In this document: positions 37,622 to 47,064 of the stretch, one piece after another
Position numbering within the stretch: position 1 is the first letter of the stretch
How the letters are laid out: every line of letters begins with the position of its first letter
Assembly (NCBI RefSeq): GCF_000691525.1
Contig: NZ_JMDW01000011.1
Span: 1-64,000 of the forward strand
Reading direction: 5' to 3'
Length of the DNA: 64,000 bases
Source of the DNA: Mycolicibacterium neoaurum ATCC 25795
GTDB taxonomy: Bacteria > Actinomycetota > Actinomycetes > Mycobacteriales > Mycobacteriaceae
Notes under the pieces: generated by a model
Databases searched by the model: none
Seen by the model: the letters and a program-made list of their open reading frames with translations, nothing else
Told to the model about the DNA's origin: nothing
Made by a program: the position numbers and the translations under genes

Positions 37622-38914
37622 GTGCAATGGCAGGCTGCCGCGCGACTGTTGCGGCGGTCGGGTTTCGGCACCACCGGGCGGGCGGTCGACGCCGTTGTCG
37701 GCAAGGATCGGGCACGGTATCTCGACGAGATACTCGGATTGGACCCGGCGGCCGACCCGGGGGCGGTCGCGACGCCGATGAGCTCGTATTCGACCCCCGC
37801 GCTACCGGCCAGCGAAGCTGCAACAGCTTCCTTTGTCAGCACCATGCTGGCCCAGATGCAGGATCTGTCCGGCTGGTGGATCCGCCGGATGGTCGCGGTG
37901 CGTGAGCCGGTGCACGAGAAATTGACCTTCGTCTGGCACAACCATTTCGCCACCTCCGCGGAGAAGGTGGTGGCCGCCGAGTTCATGGCCGCCCAGAACC
38001 AGACGCTGCGGACCCATACGCTCGGCGACTTTCGCGATCTCGCCTACGCCATGCTGACCGACTCGGCGATGTTGCGGTGGCTGGATGGGTTGGGAAACAC
38101 CAAACAAGCACCGAACGAAAACCTCTCCCGCGAATTCATGGAGCTGTTCGCCCTCGGCCATGACAGCGGCTACACCGAACGCGATGTGCGCGAGGGGTCC
38201 CGCGCACTCACCGGTCGCTTCGACACCCTTGGCAATGGCACGGTGCTCGTCAGCGAACACCATGACGGTGGGATCAAGACCGTCCTCGGAACCACCGGGG
38301 CCCTCGGGGACACCGAGTTCTGCGATATCGTGCTGCGCCATCCCGCCTCGGCCCGATTCGTCACATCGAAACTGTGGCGGCTGCTGGCCGCCGATGACAA
38401 CCCCAGCCGCGCGACATCTGACCGACTGGTGGCCGCCTACGGACCCGGCCGCAACCTCAAGGCCTTGACCAAGGCGATCTTCTCCGACCCCGAGTTCTAC
38501 GACGCGGCGGGCACCGCCGTGGTCACCCCGGTCGATTGGTTGATCGGGATGCTGCGCTCGCTGTCGGTACCGCTGGACGGCCCGCAAACCCTCACCGCCT
38601 GCGATGTGGTCCTCAAGGTCATGGGTCAACGCCCGTTCGCACCACCGGATGTCGATGGGTGGCCGCAGGGCCGGGTGTGGCTTTCCAATACGAGTGCGGC
38701 CGCGCGGGTCTGGGCGGCCGATCGTTTCGTCCCGTTGGGCGACTACTCCCCCGTGCAGGATGCCCCCACCGCGGATCGCATCGACGCCGTCGGCTATCTG
38801 CTCGGTATCGGCGCATGGTCCGATACCACCGCCGCGGCCCTGCGGCCGCTGGTCGGCAACCCGCAACGACTGGTCGTCGCGGCCGTCAACTCGCCCGAAT
38901 ACCTGACGGTGTAG
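37622..38914 (+). CDS. DUF1800 family protein
   Basis: The protein has about 430 residues. It carries DUF1800 hallmarks: an N-terminal ARLLRRSGFG segment, a WHNHFATS motif, LSREFMELFALGHDSGYTERDV and a C-terminal PEYLTV end. DUF1800 genes are typically paired with DUF1501, as here. The start is uncertain: GTG 37622 gives the normal N-terminus, but the visible GGGGGAGG lies 30 nt further upstream. No signal peptide is evident. Function is unknown. Confidence 0.8.
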   Translation: MQWQAAARLLRRSGFGTTGRAVDAVVGKDRARYLDEILGLDPAADPGAVATPMSSYSTPALPASEAATASFVSTMLAQMQDLSGWWIRRMVAVREPVHEKLTFVWHNHFATSAEKVVAAEFMAAQNQTLRTHTLGDFRDLAYAMLTDSAMLRWLDGLGNTKQAPNENLSREFMELFALGHDSGYTERDVREGSRALTGRFDTLGNGTVLVSEHHDGGIKTVLGTTGALGDTEFCDIVLRHPASARFVTSKLWRLLAADDNPSRATSDRLVAAYGPGRNLKALTKAIFSDPEFYDAAGTAVVTPVDWLIGMLRSLSVPLDGPQTLTACDVVLKVMGQRPFAPPDVDGWPQGRVWLSNTSAAARVWAADRFVPLGDYSPVQDAPTADRIDAVGYLLGIGAWSDTTAAALRPLVGNPQRLVVAAVNSPEYLTV

Positions 38915-38934
38915 TGGAGTTCGGAGGATCACTC

Positions 38935-40140
38935 GTGGGCGATATCAACAGGCGCAAGTTCCTCCTTGCCAGTGCCGGTGCGGCCGGACTGGCCGCGGCG
39001 GCGGGTGCGGCGGTCAGCCTGCCGCAGATGTTCGAGCGCGCACAGGTTGCCCCGTTGCCCGCCGATACCGGGATCCTGGTGATCCTGACCCTCTACGGCG
39101 GCAACGACGGACTGAACACGGTGATCCCCTACACCGACGGTGCGTACTACGACGCGAGACCGGAGTTGGCTTTCGCACCGAGCACCGCGATCGATCTCGA
39201 CGGCGCAGTCGGGCTCAACCCCGCGCTCGGCGGCCTCGCCGAATCGTGGAACACGAACAATCTCGCGATCGTCCGGGGCGTCGGCTACCCCAAGCAGGAT
39301 CGCAGCCACTTCCGCTCGATGGACATCTGGCAGACCGCGTCGCCGGACGACCCGACCGCGACCGGATGGATCGGACGATGGCTGGACACCACCGGTGACG
39401 ATCCGCTGCGTGCGGTCAATATCGGCACCGTGCTCCCCCCCATGGCGATCGGCCAGAACCGCACGGCCGCAGGGCTTTCCCCGACCATCCCGAAGATGCC
39501 GACCGATATTTCCAGCGTCTTGGATGCGATGAGCGCCTCCGATGCCGAAGACACCGCGGCCATGGCCGCGGTCCGCGCCGATTACCAGGCCTATCGGGTC
39601 ACCGACGAGACATTCCGCGGCTTCACCGACAGCCCGCTGCCCACCACGGCCGCCACCGATCTCGGCAAGCAACTGGCCGACGATCTGGAACTGGTCGCCC
39701 AGTGCGTGCGCGCCGGTGTCCCCACCAAGGTCTACATGGTGTCCCTCGGCGGATTCGACACGCACGCCAACGAGAGAAACGACCAGCAGCGCCTCTTGGC
39801 CGCTCTCAACGATGCCCTGGTGCCGTTTCTCAAACAGATGCGTAACAGTGCCTACGGCCGGCGGGTGGTGACGATGATCTATTCGGAGTTCGGCCGACGC
39901 GTCGCCGCCAACGCGACCCAGGGCACCGATCACGGCACCTCAGGGCCGGTCCTGATCGTCGGTGAACCCGTGCGGGGTGGGTTCTACGGTGACGCGCCGA
40001 GTCTGACTGATCTCCAGGACGGCGACCTCAAGACCACCACCGATTTCCGAGACGTTTATCACGAATTGCTCGACAAGACACTCGGTGCGGATCCGGAACC
40101 CTCGGTGGGTCCCGGCCGTAAGGCCATCGGCTTCCTCTGA
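38935..40140 (+). CDS. DUF1501 family protein, Tat-exported
   Basis: The 401-residue protein has a twin-arginine signal (INRRKFLLASAGAAGLAAAA). It belongs to the DUF1501 family, related to the sulfatase/phosphatase fold (TLYGGNDGLNTVIPY, SLGGFDTHANERNDQQ, GTDHGTSGPV). GTG 38935 follows a GGAGG Shine-Dalgarno. It lies 20 bp behind the DUF1800 gene and is surely co-transcribed. Tat export suggests that it folds or binds a metal in the cytoplasm. The function is unknown. Confidence 0.9.
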   Translation: MGDINRRKFLLASAGAAGLAAAAGAAVSLPQMFERAQVAPLPADTGILVILTLYGGNDGLNTVIPYTDGAYYDARPELAFAPSTAIDLDGAVGLNPALGGLAESWNTNNLAIVRGVGYPKQDRSHFRSMDIWQTASPDDPTATGWIGRWLDTTGDDPLRAVNIGTVLPPMAIGQNRTAAGLSPTIPKMPTDISSVLDAMSASDAEDTAAMAAVRADYQAYRVTDETFRGFTDSPLPTTAATDLGKQLADDLELVAQCVRAGVPTKVYMVSLGGFDTHANERNDQQRLLAALNDALVPFLKQMRNSAYGRRVVTMIYSEFGRRVAANATQGTDHGTSGPVLIVGEPVRGGFYGDAPSLTDLQDGDLKTTTDFRDVYHELLDKTLGADPEPSVGPGRKAIGFL

Positions 40141-40180
40141 GGGCACAACCGCCGGCACACACAGTGAGTCCACGGACCCG

Positions 40181-40218
40181 GAAAACAAAAGGAGTCCCAG
40201 GATCTCTCCTGGGACTCC
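40181..40218 (-). terminator. Intrinsic terminator of the tRNA-Gln/tRNA-Glu transcript
   Basis: GGAGTCCCAGGA (40191-40202) and TCCTGGGACTCC (40207-40218) form a perfect 12-bp stem with a TCTC loop. On the reverse strand it is followed by TTTTGTTTTC, a good T-run, 6 nt after the tRNA-Glu gene. Confidence 0.93.
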
Positions 40219-40223
40219 ATCTG

Positions 40224-40296
40224 TACCCCCGATGGGATTCGAACCCACGCTACCGCCGTGAGAGGGCGGCGTCCTAGGCCGCTAGACGACGGGGGC
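40224..40296 (-). tRNA. tRNA-Glu (anticodon CUC)
   Basis: Reverse-strand 73-nt cloverleaf: acceptor GCCCCCG paired with CGGGGGT plus discriminator A, T-arm GGTTCGAATCC, and anticodon arm CCGCC-CTCTCAC-GGCGG with CTC at 34-36. The CCA end is not encoded. GltX, encoded just upstream on the same strand, charges it. Confidence 0.96.
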
Positions 40297-40359
40297 TAGA
40301 ACAACTTCCGGACGGTCAGCATAGCTCAGGAGCTTGTGCCAACCTAATCGCCCGGACAG

Positions 40360-40431
40360 CTGGGGTACCAGGACTCGAACCTAGAATGAGGGAATCAGAA
40401 TCCCTAGTGTTGCCAATTACACCATACCCCA
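40360..40431 (-). tRNA. tRNA-Gln (anticodon CUG)
   Basis: Reverse-strand 72-nt tRNA: acceptor TGGGGTA pairs with TACCCCA and the discriminator is G. The T-arm is GGTTCGAGTCC and the anticodon loop TTCTGAT contains CTG. It is charged first with Glu by GltX and then amidated by GatCAB, whose genes gatB, gatA and gatC are also in this window. Confidence 0.96.
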
Positions 40432-40546
40432 TTTGATGCCTATCCCTGCAGGTCAAGGCATCTTTCGGACCGTTTCCCACTCGCGTGGATCACTCCAGAG
40501 CGGTTATCGGGCCGACGAGAAGACTACCAAACATTTCGGAGCACTT

Positions 40547-42004
40547 TCACACCCCACCCCGTGCGGCGGTCAACCGCGCGAGGCTGCGCTCGCGACCCAG
40601 CAGCTCCATGGACTCGAACAGCGGCGGGCTGACGGTGGCCCCGGTGATCGCCACCCGCAGCGGACCGAAGGCCTTCCGCGGTTTGAGCTCCAATTCCTCC
40701 AGCAGCGATGCCTTCAGCGCCTGCTCGATGGCCGCGGTCGTCCATTCGGGCAGCGGCTCGAGAGCCGCCAGCGCGGCGTCCAGCACCGCGGCCGCCTCGG
40801 GCTTGAGCTCCTTGGCCGCCGCCTTCTCGTCGATGCCATAGCTCGCGTCATCGAAGAACTTCAACAGCTCCCATGCATCGCCGAGCACCACGATGCGGGT
40901 TTGCACCAACGCGGCGGCCTCGGCGAAGGCGGCATCGGTCAGGCCGGTGTCGTGACCGTGGGCGCCCAGATACGCCCGCAGCCGAGCGGTGAAATCCTCC
41001 GGCGCCAACAGCCGGATGTGCTCGGCGTTGATCGCATCGGCCTTCTTCTGGTCGAACCTCGCCGGATTGGAGTTGACGTTGACCACGTCGAACGCGGCGA
41101 CCATCTCGTCGAGGCTGAACAGATCGTGGTCGTCGGCGATCCCCCAGCCCAGCAGGGCAAGATAATTCAGCAGCCCCTCGGGGATGAACCCGCGATCGCG
41201 GTGCAGGAACAGGTTGGACTGCGGATCGCGCTTGGACAGCTTCTTGTTGCCCTCACCCAGAACACTTGGCAGGTGCGCGAACTCGGGTATGAAATCGGTC
41301 ACCCCGATCCGGATCAGCGCCTGGTAGAGCGCCAATTGGCGAGGAGTCGACGGCAGCAGGTCCTCCCCCCGCAGCACATGGGTGACCTTCATCAGCGCGT
41401 CGTCGACCGGGTTGACCAACGTGTACAACGGATCCCCACTGGCGCGGGTGATCGCGAAATCGGGTACCACCCCGGCAGCGAAGGTGGTCTCCCCGCGCAC
41501 CAGGTCGGTCCAGGACAGATCGGCATCGGGCATCCGCAGGCGAAGCACCGGCTTGCGGCCCTGCGCCTCGAACTCGGCGCGCTGGGCGTCGGTGAGGTCG
41601 CGATCATGATTATCGTAGCCGAGCTTGGGATTACGGCCGGCAGCCAGATGACGGGCCTCCACCTCCTCGGGAGTCGAGTAGGCGGGGTACACCTCGCCGG
41701 CGTCGAGCAGTTTGGCGATCACCTCGCGGTAGATCTCCGACCGCTCTGACTGCCGATACGGCCCGTACGGTCCGCCCACCTCGGGACCTTCGTCCCAGTC
41801 CATGCCGAGCCAACGCAGCGCGTCGAGGATGGCCTCGTAGCTCTCCTGGCTGTCCCGCGCGGCGTCGGTGTCCTCGATGCGGAAGACGAATGCGCCGCCG
41901 GTGTGACGGGCGTAGGCCCAGTTGAACAGCGCCGTCCGGACCAACCCGACGTGCGGGGTACCGGTCGGTGACGGACAGAAACGTACCCGGACGGGAGAGT
42001 TCAT
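40547..42004 (-). CDS. gltX: Glutamyl-tRNA synthetase (probably non-discriminating)
   Basis: The 485-residue class I synthetase has the HIGH-type motif [16 protein letters not shown] and the KMSKS-type motif KLSKRDPQ, followed by the helical anticodon-binding domain. In organisms without GlnRS it charges both tRNA-Glu and tRNA-Gln with glutamate. It lies 2 bp behind the FAH-family gene and upstream of tRNA-Gln and tRNA-Glu on the same strand. It is Rv2992c (gltS) in M. tuberculosis. Confidence 0.97.
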   Translation of the reverse strand: MNSPVRVRFCPSPTGTPHVGLVRTALFNWAYARHTGGAFVFRIEDTDAARDSQESYEAILDALRWLGMDWDEGPEVGGPYGPYRQSERSEIYREVIAKLLDAGEVYPAYSTPEEVEARHLAAGRNPKLGYDNHDRDLTDAQRAEFEAQGRKPVLRLRMPDADLSWTDLVRGETTFAAGVVPDFAITRASGDPLYTLVNPVDDALMKVTHVLRGEDLLPSTPRQLALYQALIRIGVTDFIPEFAHLPSVLGEGNKKLSKRDPQSNLFLHRDRGFIPEGLLNYLALLGWGIADDHDLFSLDEMVAAFDVVNVNSNPARFDQKKADAINAEHIRLLAPEDFTARLRAYLGAHGHDTGLTDAAFAEAAALVQTRIVVLGDAWELLKFFDDASYGIDEKAAAKELKPEAAAVLDAALAALEPLPEWTTAAIEQALKASLLEELELKPRKAFGPLRVAITGATVSPPLFESMELLGRERSLARLTAARGGV

Positions 42005-42006
42005 TG

Positions 42007-42789
42007 CTACTTTCCTTTTCGCACAACGGGATTGGTCAGAGTGCCGATACCCTCGACGGTGATGCTGACGGTGTCACCGTCTTCGATCGGTCCGACCCCC
42101 TCGGGGGTGCCGGTCAGGATGAGGTCACCGGGAAGCAGCGTCATGACCGCGGAGACCCACTCGACGATGGCGCCGACATCATGCAGCAGCAGCGCGGTGT
42201 TGCTGTCCTGCCGCACGGTGCCGTTGACCTCCGTGCGGATGCCCAGGCCAGAAGGATCGACATCGGTTTCGATCCACGGCCCGACCGGGCAGAAGGTGTC
42301 GTGGCCTTTGGCTCGCATCCACTGGCCGTCCTTCTTCTGCTGATCGCGCGCGGACACATCATTGGCGATGGTGTAGCCGAGGATGTAATCGGCGGCCTTC
42401 GCGGCCGGGACGTCCTTACACGGCCGTTCGATGACGATGACCAGCTCACCCTCATGGTGAACAGGATGCGCGTCGGCGGGCAGCTGGATCGGCACGTTGG
42501 GACCGATGATGGCCGTGTTGGGCTTGAGGAAGATCACCGGATCCTCGGGGGCCTCGCCACCCATCTCGCGCGCATGGGCCGCGTAGTTCTTGCCCATGCA
42601 GACCACCTTCGAGGCCAGGATCGGCGCCAGCAGCCGGACATCGGCCAATGGCCAGCTGCGCCCGGTGAAGGTCGGATTGCGGGAGAGGTACTGCTCGGCG
42701 ACCTCTCGGCACACCGCACTGTGTGTCGAGTCACCTTCGATGACCACGAAGGCGACCCCATCCGGACTGGCAATTCGACCTAGACGCAT
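42007..42789 (-). CDS. Fumarylacetoacetate hydrolase family protein
   Basis: The 260-residue FAH-fold enzyme has the [15 protein letters not shown] start of the catalytic domain, metal ligands in [11 protein letters not shown] and NDVSARDQQ, and the C-terminal [11 protein letters not shown] loop. Family members cleave C-C bonds or isomerise acyl-pyruvates such as in homoprotocatechuate breakdown; the substrate here is unknown. It corresponds to Rv2993c and is divergent from the MFS gene by 108 bp. Confidence 0.92.
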   Translation of the reverse strand: MRLGRIASPDGVAFVVIEGDSTHSAVCREVAEQYLSRNPTFTGRSWPLADVRLLAPILASKVVCMGKNYAAHAREMGGEAPEDPVIFLKPNTAIIGPNVPIQLPADAHPVHHEGELVIVIERPCKDVPAAKAADYILGYTIANDVSARDQQKKDGQWMRAKGHDTFCPVGPWIETDVDPSGLGIRTEVNGTVRQDSNTALLLHDVGAIVEWVSAVMTLLPGDLILTGTPEGVGPIEDGDTVSITVEGIGTLTNPVVRKGK

Positions 42790-42848
42790 ACGTCCAGCCT
42801 AATGAGCGGCCACGATGTCCATCCAGTGGGGACGGCCGACACCGCGTG

Positions 42849-42863
42849 TCTCATATTATGAGA
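42849..42863. promoter_or_regulatory. Palindrome in the FAH/MFS divergent promoter
   Basis: TCTCATATTATGAGA is a perfect 7-bp inverted repeat around one base. A related half (TCAATATGATGAGA) follows at 42871, overlapping a TATGAT hexamer. This is a good shape for a repressor site controlling the MFS gene, but no regulator gene is adjacent. Confidence 0.5.
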
Positions 42864-42897
42864 AATCAGTTCAATATGATGAGATTCCCATGGCAGC

Positions 42898-44100
42898 ATG
42901 AACACCATGTCCACGACGATCAGCACCGCCCGCCGATGGTCGATGCTGGTGATCGCACTGCTGGCCACCACGTTCGCCAATGTGTTCATCAACGGCGCGG
43001 CCTTCCTGATTCCCACGCTGCACGACCAGCGCGGTCTCGATCTCGCCTCCGCAGGGCTGCTGTCCGCGATGCCCAGCTTCGGCCTGGTGCTGACCCTGAT
43101 CGCCTGGGGCTGGTTGGTGGACAGGGTGGGCGAAAGAATCGTGCTGACGATCGGGTCGGCACTGACGGCAACCTTTGCCTTCTGTGCGGCCGCGGCAGAT
43201 TCGTTGTGGGCCACGGGAGCTTTTCTCCTGCTCGGCGGAATGGCCGCCGCGAGTAGCAATTCCGCGAGTGGACGCGTGGTGGTCGGATGGTTCCCTCCCG
43301 AGCAGCGCGGGCTGGCGATGGGCATCCGGCAAACCTCGACACCACTGGGTGTCGGACTGGGCGCACTGGTCATTCCCCGCATCGCCGAGAGTCACGGGGT
43401 GTCCACGGCCTTGTTGTTCCCCGCCGTGGTGTGCGTCGCGTCGGCGCTGATCTGTGCGGTCGGCGTGCTCGATCCACCGCGGCCGCCCCGGTCGGATGCG
43501 CCGCCGGAGCACCTGGTGAACCCGTACCGAAAGTCCTCGGTGTTGGTACGGATCCACGCGGTGTCGGTATTGCTGGTCATTCCACAGGGTTTCGTATGGA
43601 CTTTCATGCTCGTCTGGCTGATGACCGACCGCGACTGGTCGGCCGGGTCGGCAGGAGTCCTGGTCACCGTCGCCCAGGTACTCGGCGCAGGCGGCCGCAT
43701 CGCGGCAGGCAGATGGTCCGATGTCATCGGATCCCGGCTCCGCCCCATCCGCTACATCGCCGCTGCCGCATCGGCCACCATGGCGCTGCTGGCACTGACC
43801 GACGCGCTGGGTTCGCCGATGAGCGTGGCGTTGATGGTGTTCGCCTCACTGGTGACGGTGTCCGACAACGGTTTGGCGTTCACCGCGATCGCCGAGATCG
43901 CGGGCCCGTTCTGGAGCGGCCGCGCCCTGGGGACCCAGAACACCAGTCAGCATCTGGCCACGGCAGTGGCGTCCCCGTTGTTCGGTGCGCTGATCTCGTT
44001 CGCGGGTTTTCCGTTGGCGTTCGCCGTCTGCGCATTGTTCCCCGTGGCCGCCTATCCCTTGGTTCCCACCACCACCGAAGATTCCACCTCCGCGAAATAG
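42898..44100 (+). CDS. MFS transporter
   Basis: The 400-residue protein has about 12 membrane helices and the MFS loop (GWLVDRVGERIVLTIGS) after the second helix. It corresponds to M. tuberculosis Rv2994 by position. ATG 42898 is used, with an alternative ATG at 42907; the Shine-Dalgarno is weak. The substrate is unknown; the divergent FAH-family enzyme suggests an aromatic or organic acid, which is only a guess. Confidence 0.92.
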   Translation: MNTMSTTISTARRWSMLVIALLATTFANVFINGAAFLIPTLHDQRGLDLASAGLLSAMPSFGLVLTLIAWGWLVDRVGERIVLTIGSALTATFAFCAAAADSLWATGAFLLLGGMAAASSNSASGRVVVGWFPPEQRGLAMGIRQTSTPLGVGLGALVIPRIAESHGVSTALLFPAVVCVASALICAVGVLDPPRPPRSDAPPEHLVNPYRKSSVLVRIHAVSVLLVIPQGFVWTFMLVWLMTDRDWSAGSAGVLVTVAQVLGAGGRIAAGRWSDVIGSRLRPIRYIAAAASATMALLALTDALGSPMSVALMVFASLVTVSDNGLAFTAIAEIAGPFWSGRALGTQNTSQHLATAVASPLFGALISFAGFPLAFAVCALFPVAAYPLVPTTTEDSTSAK

Positions 44101-44212
44101 CACACATTCTAAGAACTTTGGGCACTCCCCCAGCTCGGTCGGCTGTGTTGACCATCACCCACGGCGGACTTGTCGTCCCGCGTCGCGACGGGCCAGAATG
44201 GTCAGTGCACAT

Positions 44213-44225
44213 TGGAATTATTCCA
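44213..44225 (+). promoter_or_regulatory. Palindrome ahead of ahpC
   Basis: TGGAATTATTCCA is a perfect 13-bp palindrome, 4 bp upstream of the AAGGAGTG ribosome site of ahpC. It is likely a regulator-binding site, perhaps for a Fur-family or redox regulator. No oxyR is adjacent. Confidence 0.5.
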
Positions 44226-44241
44226 GATTAAGGAGTGTTCG

Positions 44242-44829
44242 ATGCCCTTGCTGACAATCGGCGACCAATTCCCCGCATACGACCTGACCGCGGTCATCGG
44301 TGGCGACCTGAGCAAGGTGGATGCCAAGCAGCCCGACGACTACTTCACCCGGGTCACCAGCTCCGACCACGAGGGCAAGTGGCGAATCGTGTTCTTCTGG
44401 CCCAAGGACTTCACCTTCGTCTGCCCCACAGAGATTGCCGCCTTCGGCAAGCTCAACGACGACTTCGAGGACCGCGACGCCAAGGTGCTCGGCGTGTCCG
44501 TCGACAACGAGTTCGTGCATTTCCAGTGGCGCGCGCAGCACGACGAGCTCAAGAAGCTCCCGTTCCCGATGGTGTCGGACCTCAAGCGTGAACTGGCCAC
44601 GGCCACCGGCGTCCTCAATGCCGACGGAGTGGCCGACCGTGCCACGTTCATCGTCGATCCCAATAACGAGATCCAGTTCGTTTCGGTGACGGCAGGTTCG
44701 GTGGGGCGCAACGTCGACGAGGTACTTCGGGTGCTCGATGCCCTGCAGTCCGACGAGTTGTGCGCGTGCAACTGGCGCAAGGGTGACCCGACGATCGATG
44801 CCGGCGAACTTCTGGCAGAGGCGGTCTGA
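44242..44829 (+). CDS. ahpC: Alkyl hydroperoxide reductase AhpC
   Basis: The 195-residue typical 2-Cys peroxiredoxin has the peroxidatic Cys in FTFVCPTE and C-terminal cysteines in LCACNW. It reduces organic peroxides and peroxynitrite and is recycled by AhpD encoded 2 bp downstream. ATG 44242 follows AAGGAGTG. In M. tuberculosis ahpC (Rv2428) is next to oxyR and far from leuB, so this position is unusual relative to that species. Confidence 0.97.
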   Translation: MPLLTIGDQFPAYDLTAVIGGDLSKVDAKQPDDYFTRVTSSDHEGKWRIVFFWPKDFTFVCPTEIAAFGKLNDDFEDRDAKVLGVSVDNEFVHFQWRAQHDELKKLPFPMVSDLKRELATATGVLNADGVADRATFIVDPNNEIQFVSVTAGSVGRNVDEVLRVLDALQSDELCACNWRKGDPTIDAGELLAEAV

Positions 44830-44831
44830 GC

Positions 44832-45368
44832 ATGAGCCTGGACAACATCAAGGAAGCACTCCCGGAGTACGCCAAGGATCTCAAGCTCAATCTGGGCAGC
44901 ATCGCCCGGACCACCGAGCTCTCCGAGCAGCAGCTCTGGGGTGCGTTCGTGGCCACCGCGGCGGCGACCAAGTCGGAGCGTCTGCTCCGCGAGATCGCCG
45001 AGGACGCCCTCGACATCCTGTCCGGCGAGGCCTACAACGCCGCACTCGGTGCGGCCGCGGTGATGGGGATGAACAACGTCTTCTACCGCACCAAGGGCCA
45101 GCTCGACGGTCGCTACGATGATCTGCGCGCCGGCTTGCGGATGAACATCATCGCCAATCCCGGTGTGGCCAAGGAAGATTTCGAACTGTGGTCGCTTGCC
45201 GTATCGGCGATCAATGGTTGTGGCCACTGCCTGTCGGCGCACGAGACCGTGCTGCGCGACGCCGGCGTCGAACGCACCGCGATCTTCGAGGCCATCCGGT
45301 TGGCCTCGATCGTCTCCGGTGTCGCCCAGGCGCTCTCGACGGCCGACACCCTGGCAGGCGTTTCCTAA
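44832..45368 (+). CDS. ahpD: Alkyl hydroperoxide reductase AhpD
   Basis: The 178-residue helical carboxymuconolactone-decarboxylase-fold protein has the active-site CGHC (C130, C133) in [10 protein letters not shown]. AhpD passes electrons from the lipoamide of pyruvate or ketoglutarate dehydrogenase to AhpC in mycobacteria. The start is 2 bp after the ahpC stop, so it is one operon. Confidence 0.97.
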   Translation: MSLDNIKEALPEYAKDLKLNLGSIARTTELSEQQLWGAFVATAAATKSERLLREIAEDALDILSGEAYNAALGAAAVMGMNNVFYRTKGQLDGRYDDLRAGLRMNIIANPGVAKEDFELWSLAVSAINGCGHCLSAHETVLRDAGVERTAIFEAIRLASIVSGVAQALSTADTLAGVS

Positions 45369-45388
45369 GCAGCCTTTCCGAACAGACG

Positions 45389-45425
45389 CCAATTCCCCCT
45401 TTTCAGCCCGGAAAGGGGGAATTGG
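45389..45425. terminator. Bidirectional terminator after ahpD
   Basis: CCAATTCCCCCTTT (45389-45402) pairs with AAAGGGGGAATTGG (45412-45425), a perfect 14-bp stem. The convergent membrane gene stops inside it (45403), so it serves both genes. There is no long T-run. Confidence 0.75.
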
Positions 45426-46020
45426 CGCTGCCCCGCGAGCGGGACGTACCCCCATTTCGCCGGGCTTGGGGCGGCAACAATGCCGCGGTCAGAAAGCACA
45501 GCGCGCCGACGAAGGTGCCCAGATTGGCAAGCCGGGCGTCGGCGGTCAGCCCGGCCGTCGTCACGAATGCCCCTGCCGCCGAAACACCGAACGCGACGCA
45601 GCCGGCCAGATTGATCCAACCCACCTGCCAGTCGAGGGATCTCGGGGCCCACCAGCCGACCGTGAGGACCGCCAGGATCCCGCTGATCAGGAAGGCCACC
45701 GACCCGGCGGCATCCGGAGCCCAGACATCGTGTCGTTCGGCGTGGATGGTGTGCACCGCGACCGCGGCCCCGGTGCTGAGGTTGAACAGCACGGTCCCGA
45801 TGAACTGGATGGCCGCCGACCACCATCCGATCCCGCGGTCGGACAGACGCAGTTGCATCCAGGCCGCCGTCGTGAAGAACCAGGACCCGGCGAAGCACAG
45901 CACATTCGACGCGCCCGCGCCCGCCATCGTCGCAAAACCGGGCATGGTGGCGACGGCGAAGAACGTCGAACCGGTCGCGAACAGCCGGCACTGTCGGCGC
46001 AGTGTCGCAAAACCGGCCAC
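45403..46020 (-). CDS. Conserved membrane protein of unknown function
   Basis: The 205-residue protein has about five or six hydrophobic segments and paired Trp/Gly loops (GSWFFTTAAWMQLR, WAPDAAGSVAFLISG). I do not recognise the family with confidence. The start is GTG 46020 with AAAGG upstream. It lies 21 bp behind leuB on the same strand and could share its transcript. A second reverse-strand frame overlapping it lacks hydrophobic character and is dismissed. Confidence 0.75.
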   Translation of the reverse strand: MAGFATLRRQCRLFATGSTFFAVATMPGFATMAGAGASNVLCFAGSWFFTTAAWMQLRLSDRGIGWWSAAIQFIGTVLFNLSTGAAVAVHTIHAERHDVWAPDAAGSVAFLISGILAVLTVGWWAPRSLDWQVGWINLAGCVAFGVSAAGAFVTTAGLTADARLANLGTFVGALCFLTAALLPPQARRNGGTSRSRGSANSPFPG

Positions 46021-46041
46021 CCGGAGTGCCTTTCGGCGCGG

Positions 46042-47064
46042 TTACAGCAGCGAAAGGATGCGGTCGCCGACCTCAGCCGTCGACAACGTTGCCGCACCGC
46101 GGGTCGCCAGATGCTCGGCAACGGCCTTGTCGACACGCGCCGCGGCCTCGTCCTCGCCGACATGCGCCAACAGCAGCGCCACGCTCATGACGGCGGCCGT
46201 CGGATCGGCGATGCCCTGGCCGGCGATATCGGGAGCACTGCCGTGCACCGGCTCGAACATGGACGGATTGGTGCGCGTGGCATCGATGTTGCCGCTGGCG
46301 GCCAGGCCGATACCACCGCACACCGCGGCCGACAGGTCGGTGATGATGTCGCCGAAGAGATTGTCGGTGACGATGACGTCGAAACGGCCCGGATCGGTGA
46401 CCATATGAATGGTCGCGGCGTCGATGTGCTGGTAGGCCACCTCGACATCGGGGTACTCGGCGCCGACCTCAGCGACCACCCGCGACCACAGGCTGCCTGC
46501 AAAGGTCAGCACATTGGTCTTGTGCACCAGCGTCAGATGCTTGCGGCGGGTCTGCGCACGGGCGAACGCGTCGCGCACCACCCGCTCCACGCCGAATGCG
46601 GTGTTGACGCTGACCTCGGTGGCCACCTCGTGTGGGGTGCCGACGCGCAGCGCGCCACCGTTACCGGTGTAGGGCCCCTCGGTGCCCTCCCGGACCACCA
46701 CGAAGTCGATTCCGGTGACTCCCGAAAGTGGGCTGTCGACACCGGGATAGAGCCGACCGGGACGCAGGTTCACGTGGTGGTCGAGGGCGAAACGCAGCTT
46801 GAGCAGCAGACCGCGCTCGAGGACACCGCTGGGCACCGACGGATCGCCGATCGCCCCGAGCAGGATCGCGTCGTACCCGCGCAGCTCCTCGATGGTCTCC
46901 TCGGTGAGCAGTTCACCGCTCGCGTGGTAGCGCCGCGCGCCCAGGTCGTACTCGGTGCGCTGCACCCCCGGCAACACCACGTCCAGAACCCGCAGCGCCT
47001 GGTCGATGACCTCGGGACCGATGCCGTCGCCGGCGATGACCGCAAGATTCTTCAGGGAACTCAT
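46042..47064 (-). CDS. leuB: 3-isopropylmalate dehydrogenase
   Basis: The 340-residue isocitrate/isopropylmalate dehydrogenase-family enzyme has the N-terminal [11 protein letters not shown], the [12 protein letters not shown] segment and the [12 protein letters not shown] metal-binding motif. It makes 2-ketoisocaproate in leucine synthesis. Its ATG overlaps the serA stop by 4 bp. It corresponds to Rv2995c. Confidence 0.97.
   Translation of the reverse strand: MSSLKNLAVIAGDGIGPEVIDQALRVLDVVLPGVQRTEYDLGARRYHASGELLTEETIEELRGYDAILLGAIGDPSVPSGVLERGLLLKLRFALDHHVNLRPGRLYPGVDSPLSGVTGIDFVVVREGTEGPYTGNGGALRVGTPHEVATEVSVNTAFGVERVVRDAFARAQTRRKHLTLVHKTNVLTFAGSLWSRVVAEVGAEYPDVEVAYQHIDAATIHMVTDPGRFDVIVTDNLFGDIITDLSAAVCGGIGLAASGNIDATRTNPSMFEPVHGSAPDIAGQGIADPTAAVMSVALLLAHVGEDEAAARVDKAVAEHLATRGAATLSTAEVGDRILSLL

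Noticed and set aside
45365..45991. 208-residue reverse frame overlapping the unknown membrane gene
   Set aside because: It is Arg-rich with no hydrophobic segments; the alternate frame 45403-46020 encodes a coherent membrane protein.
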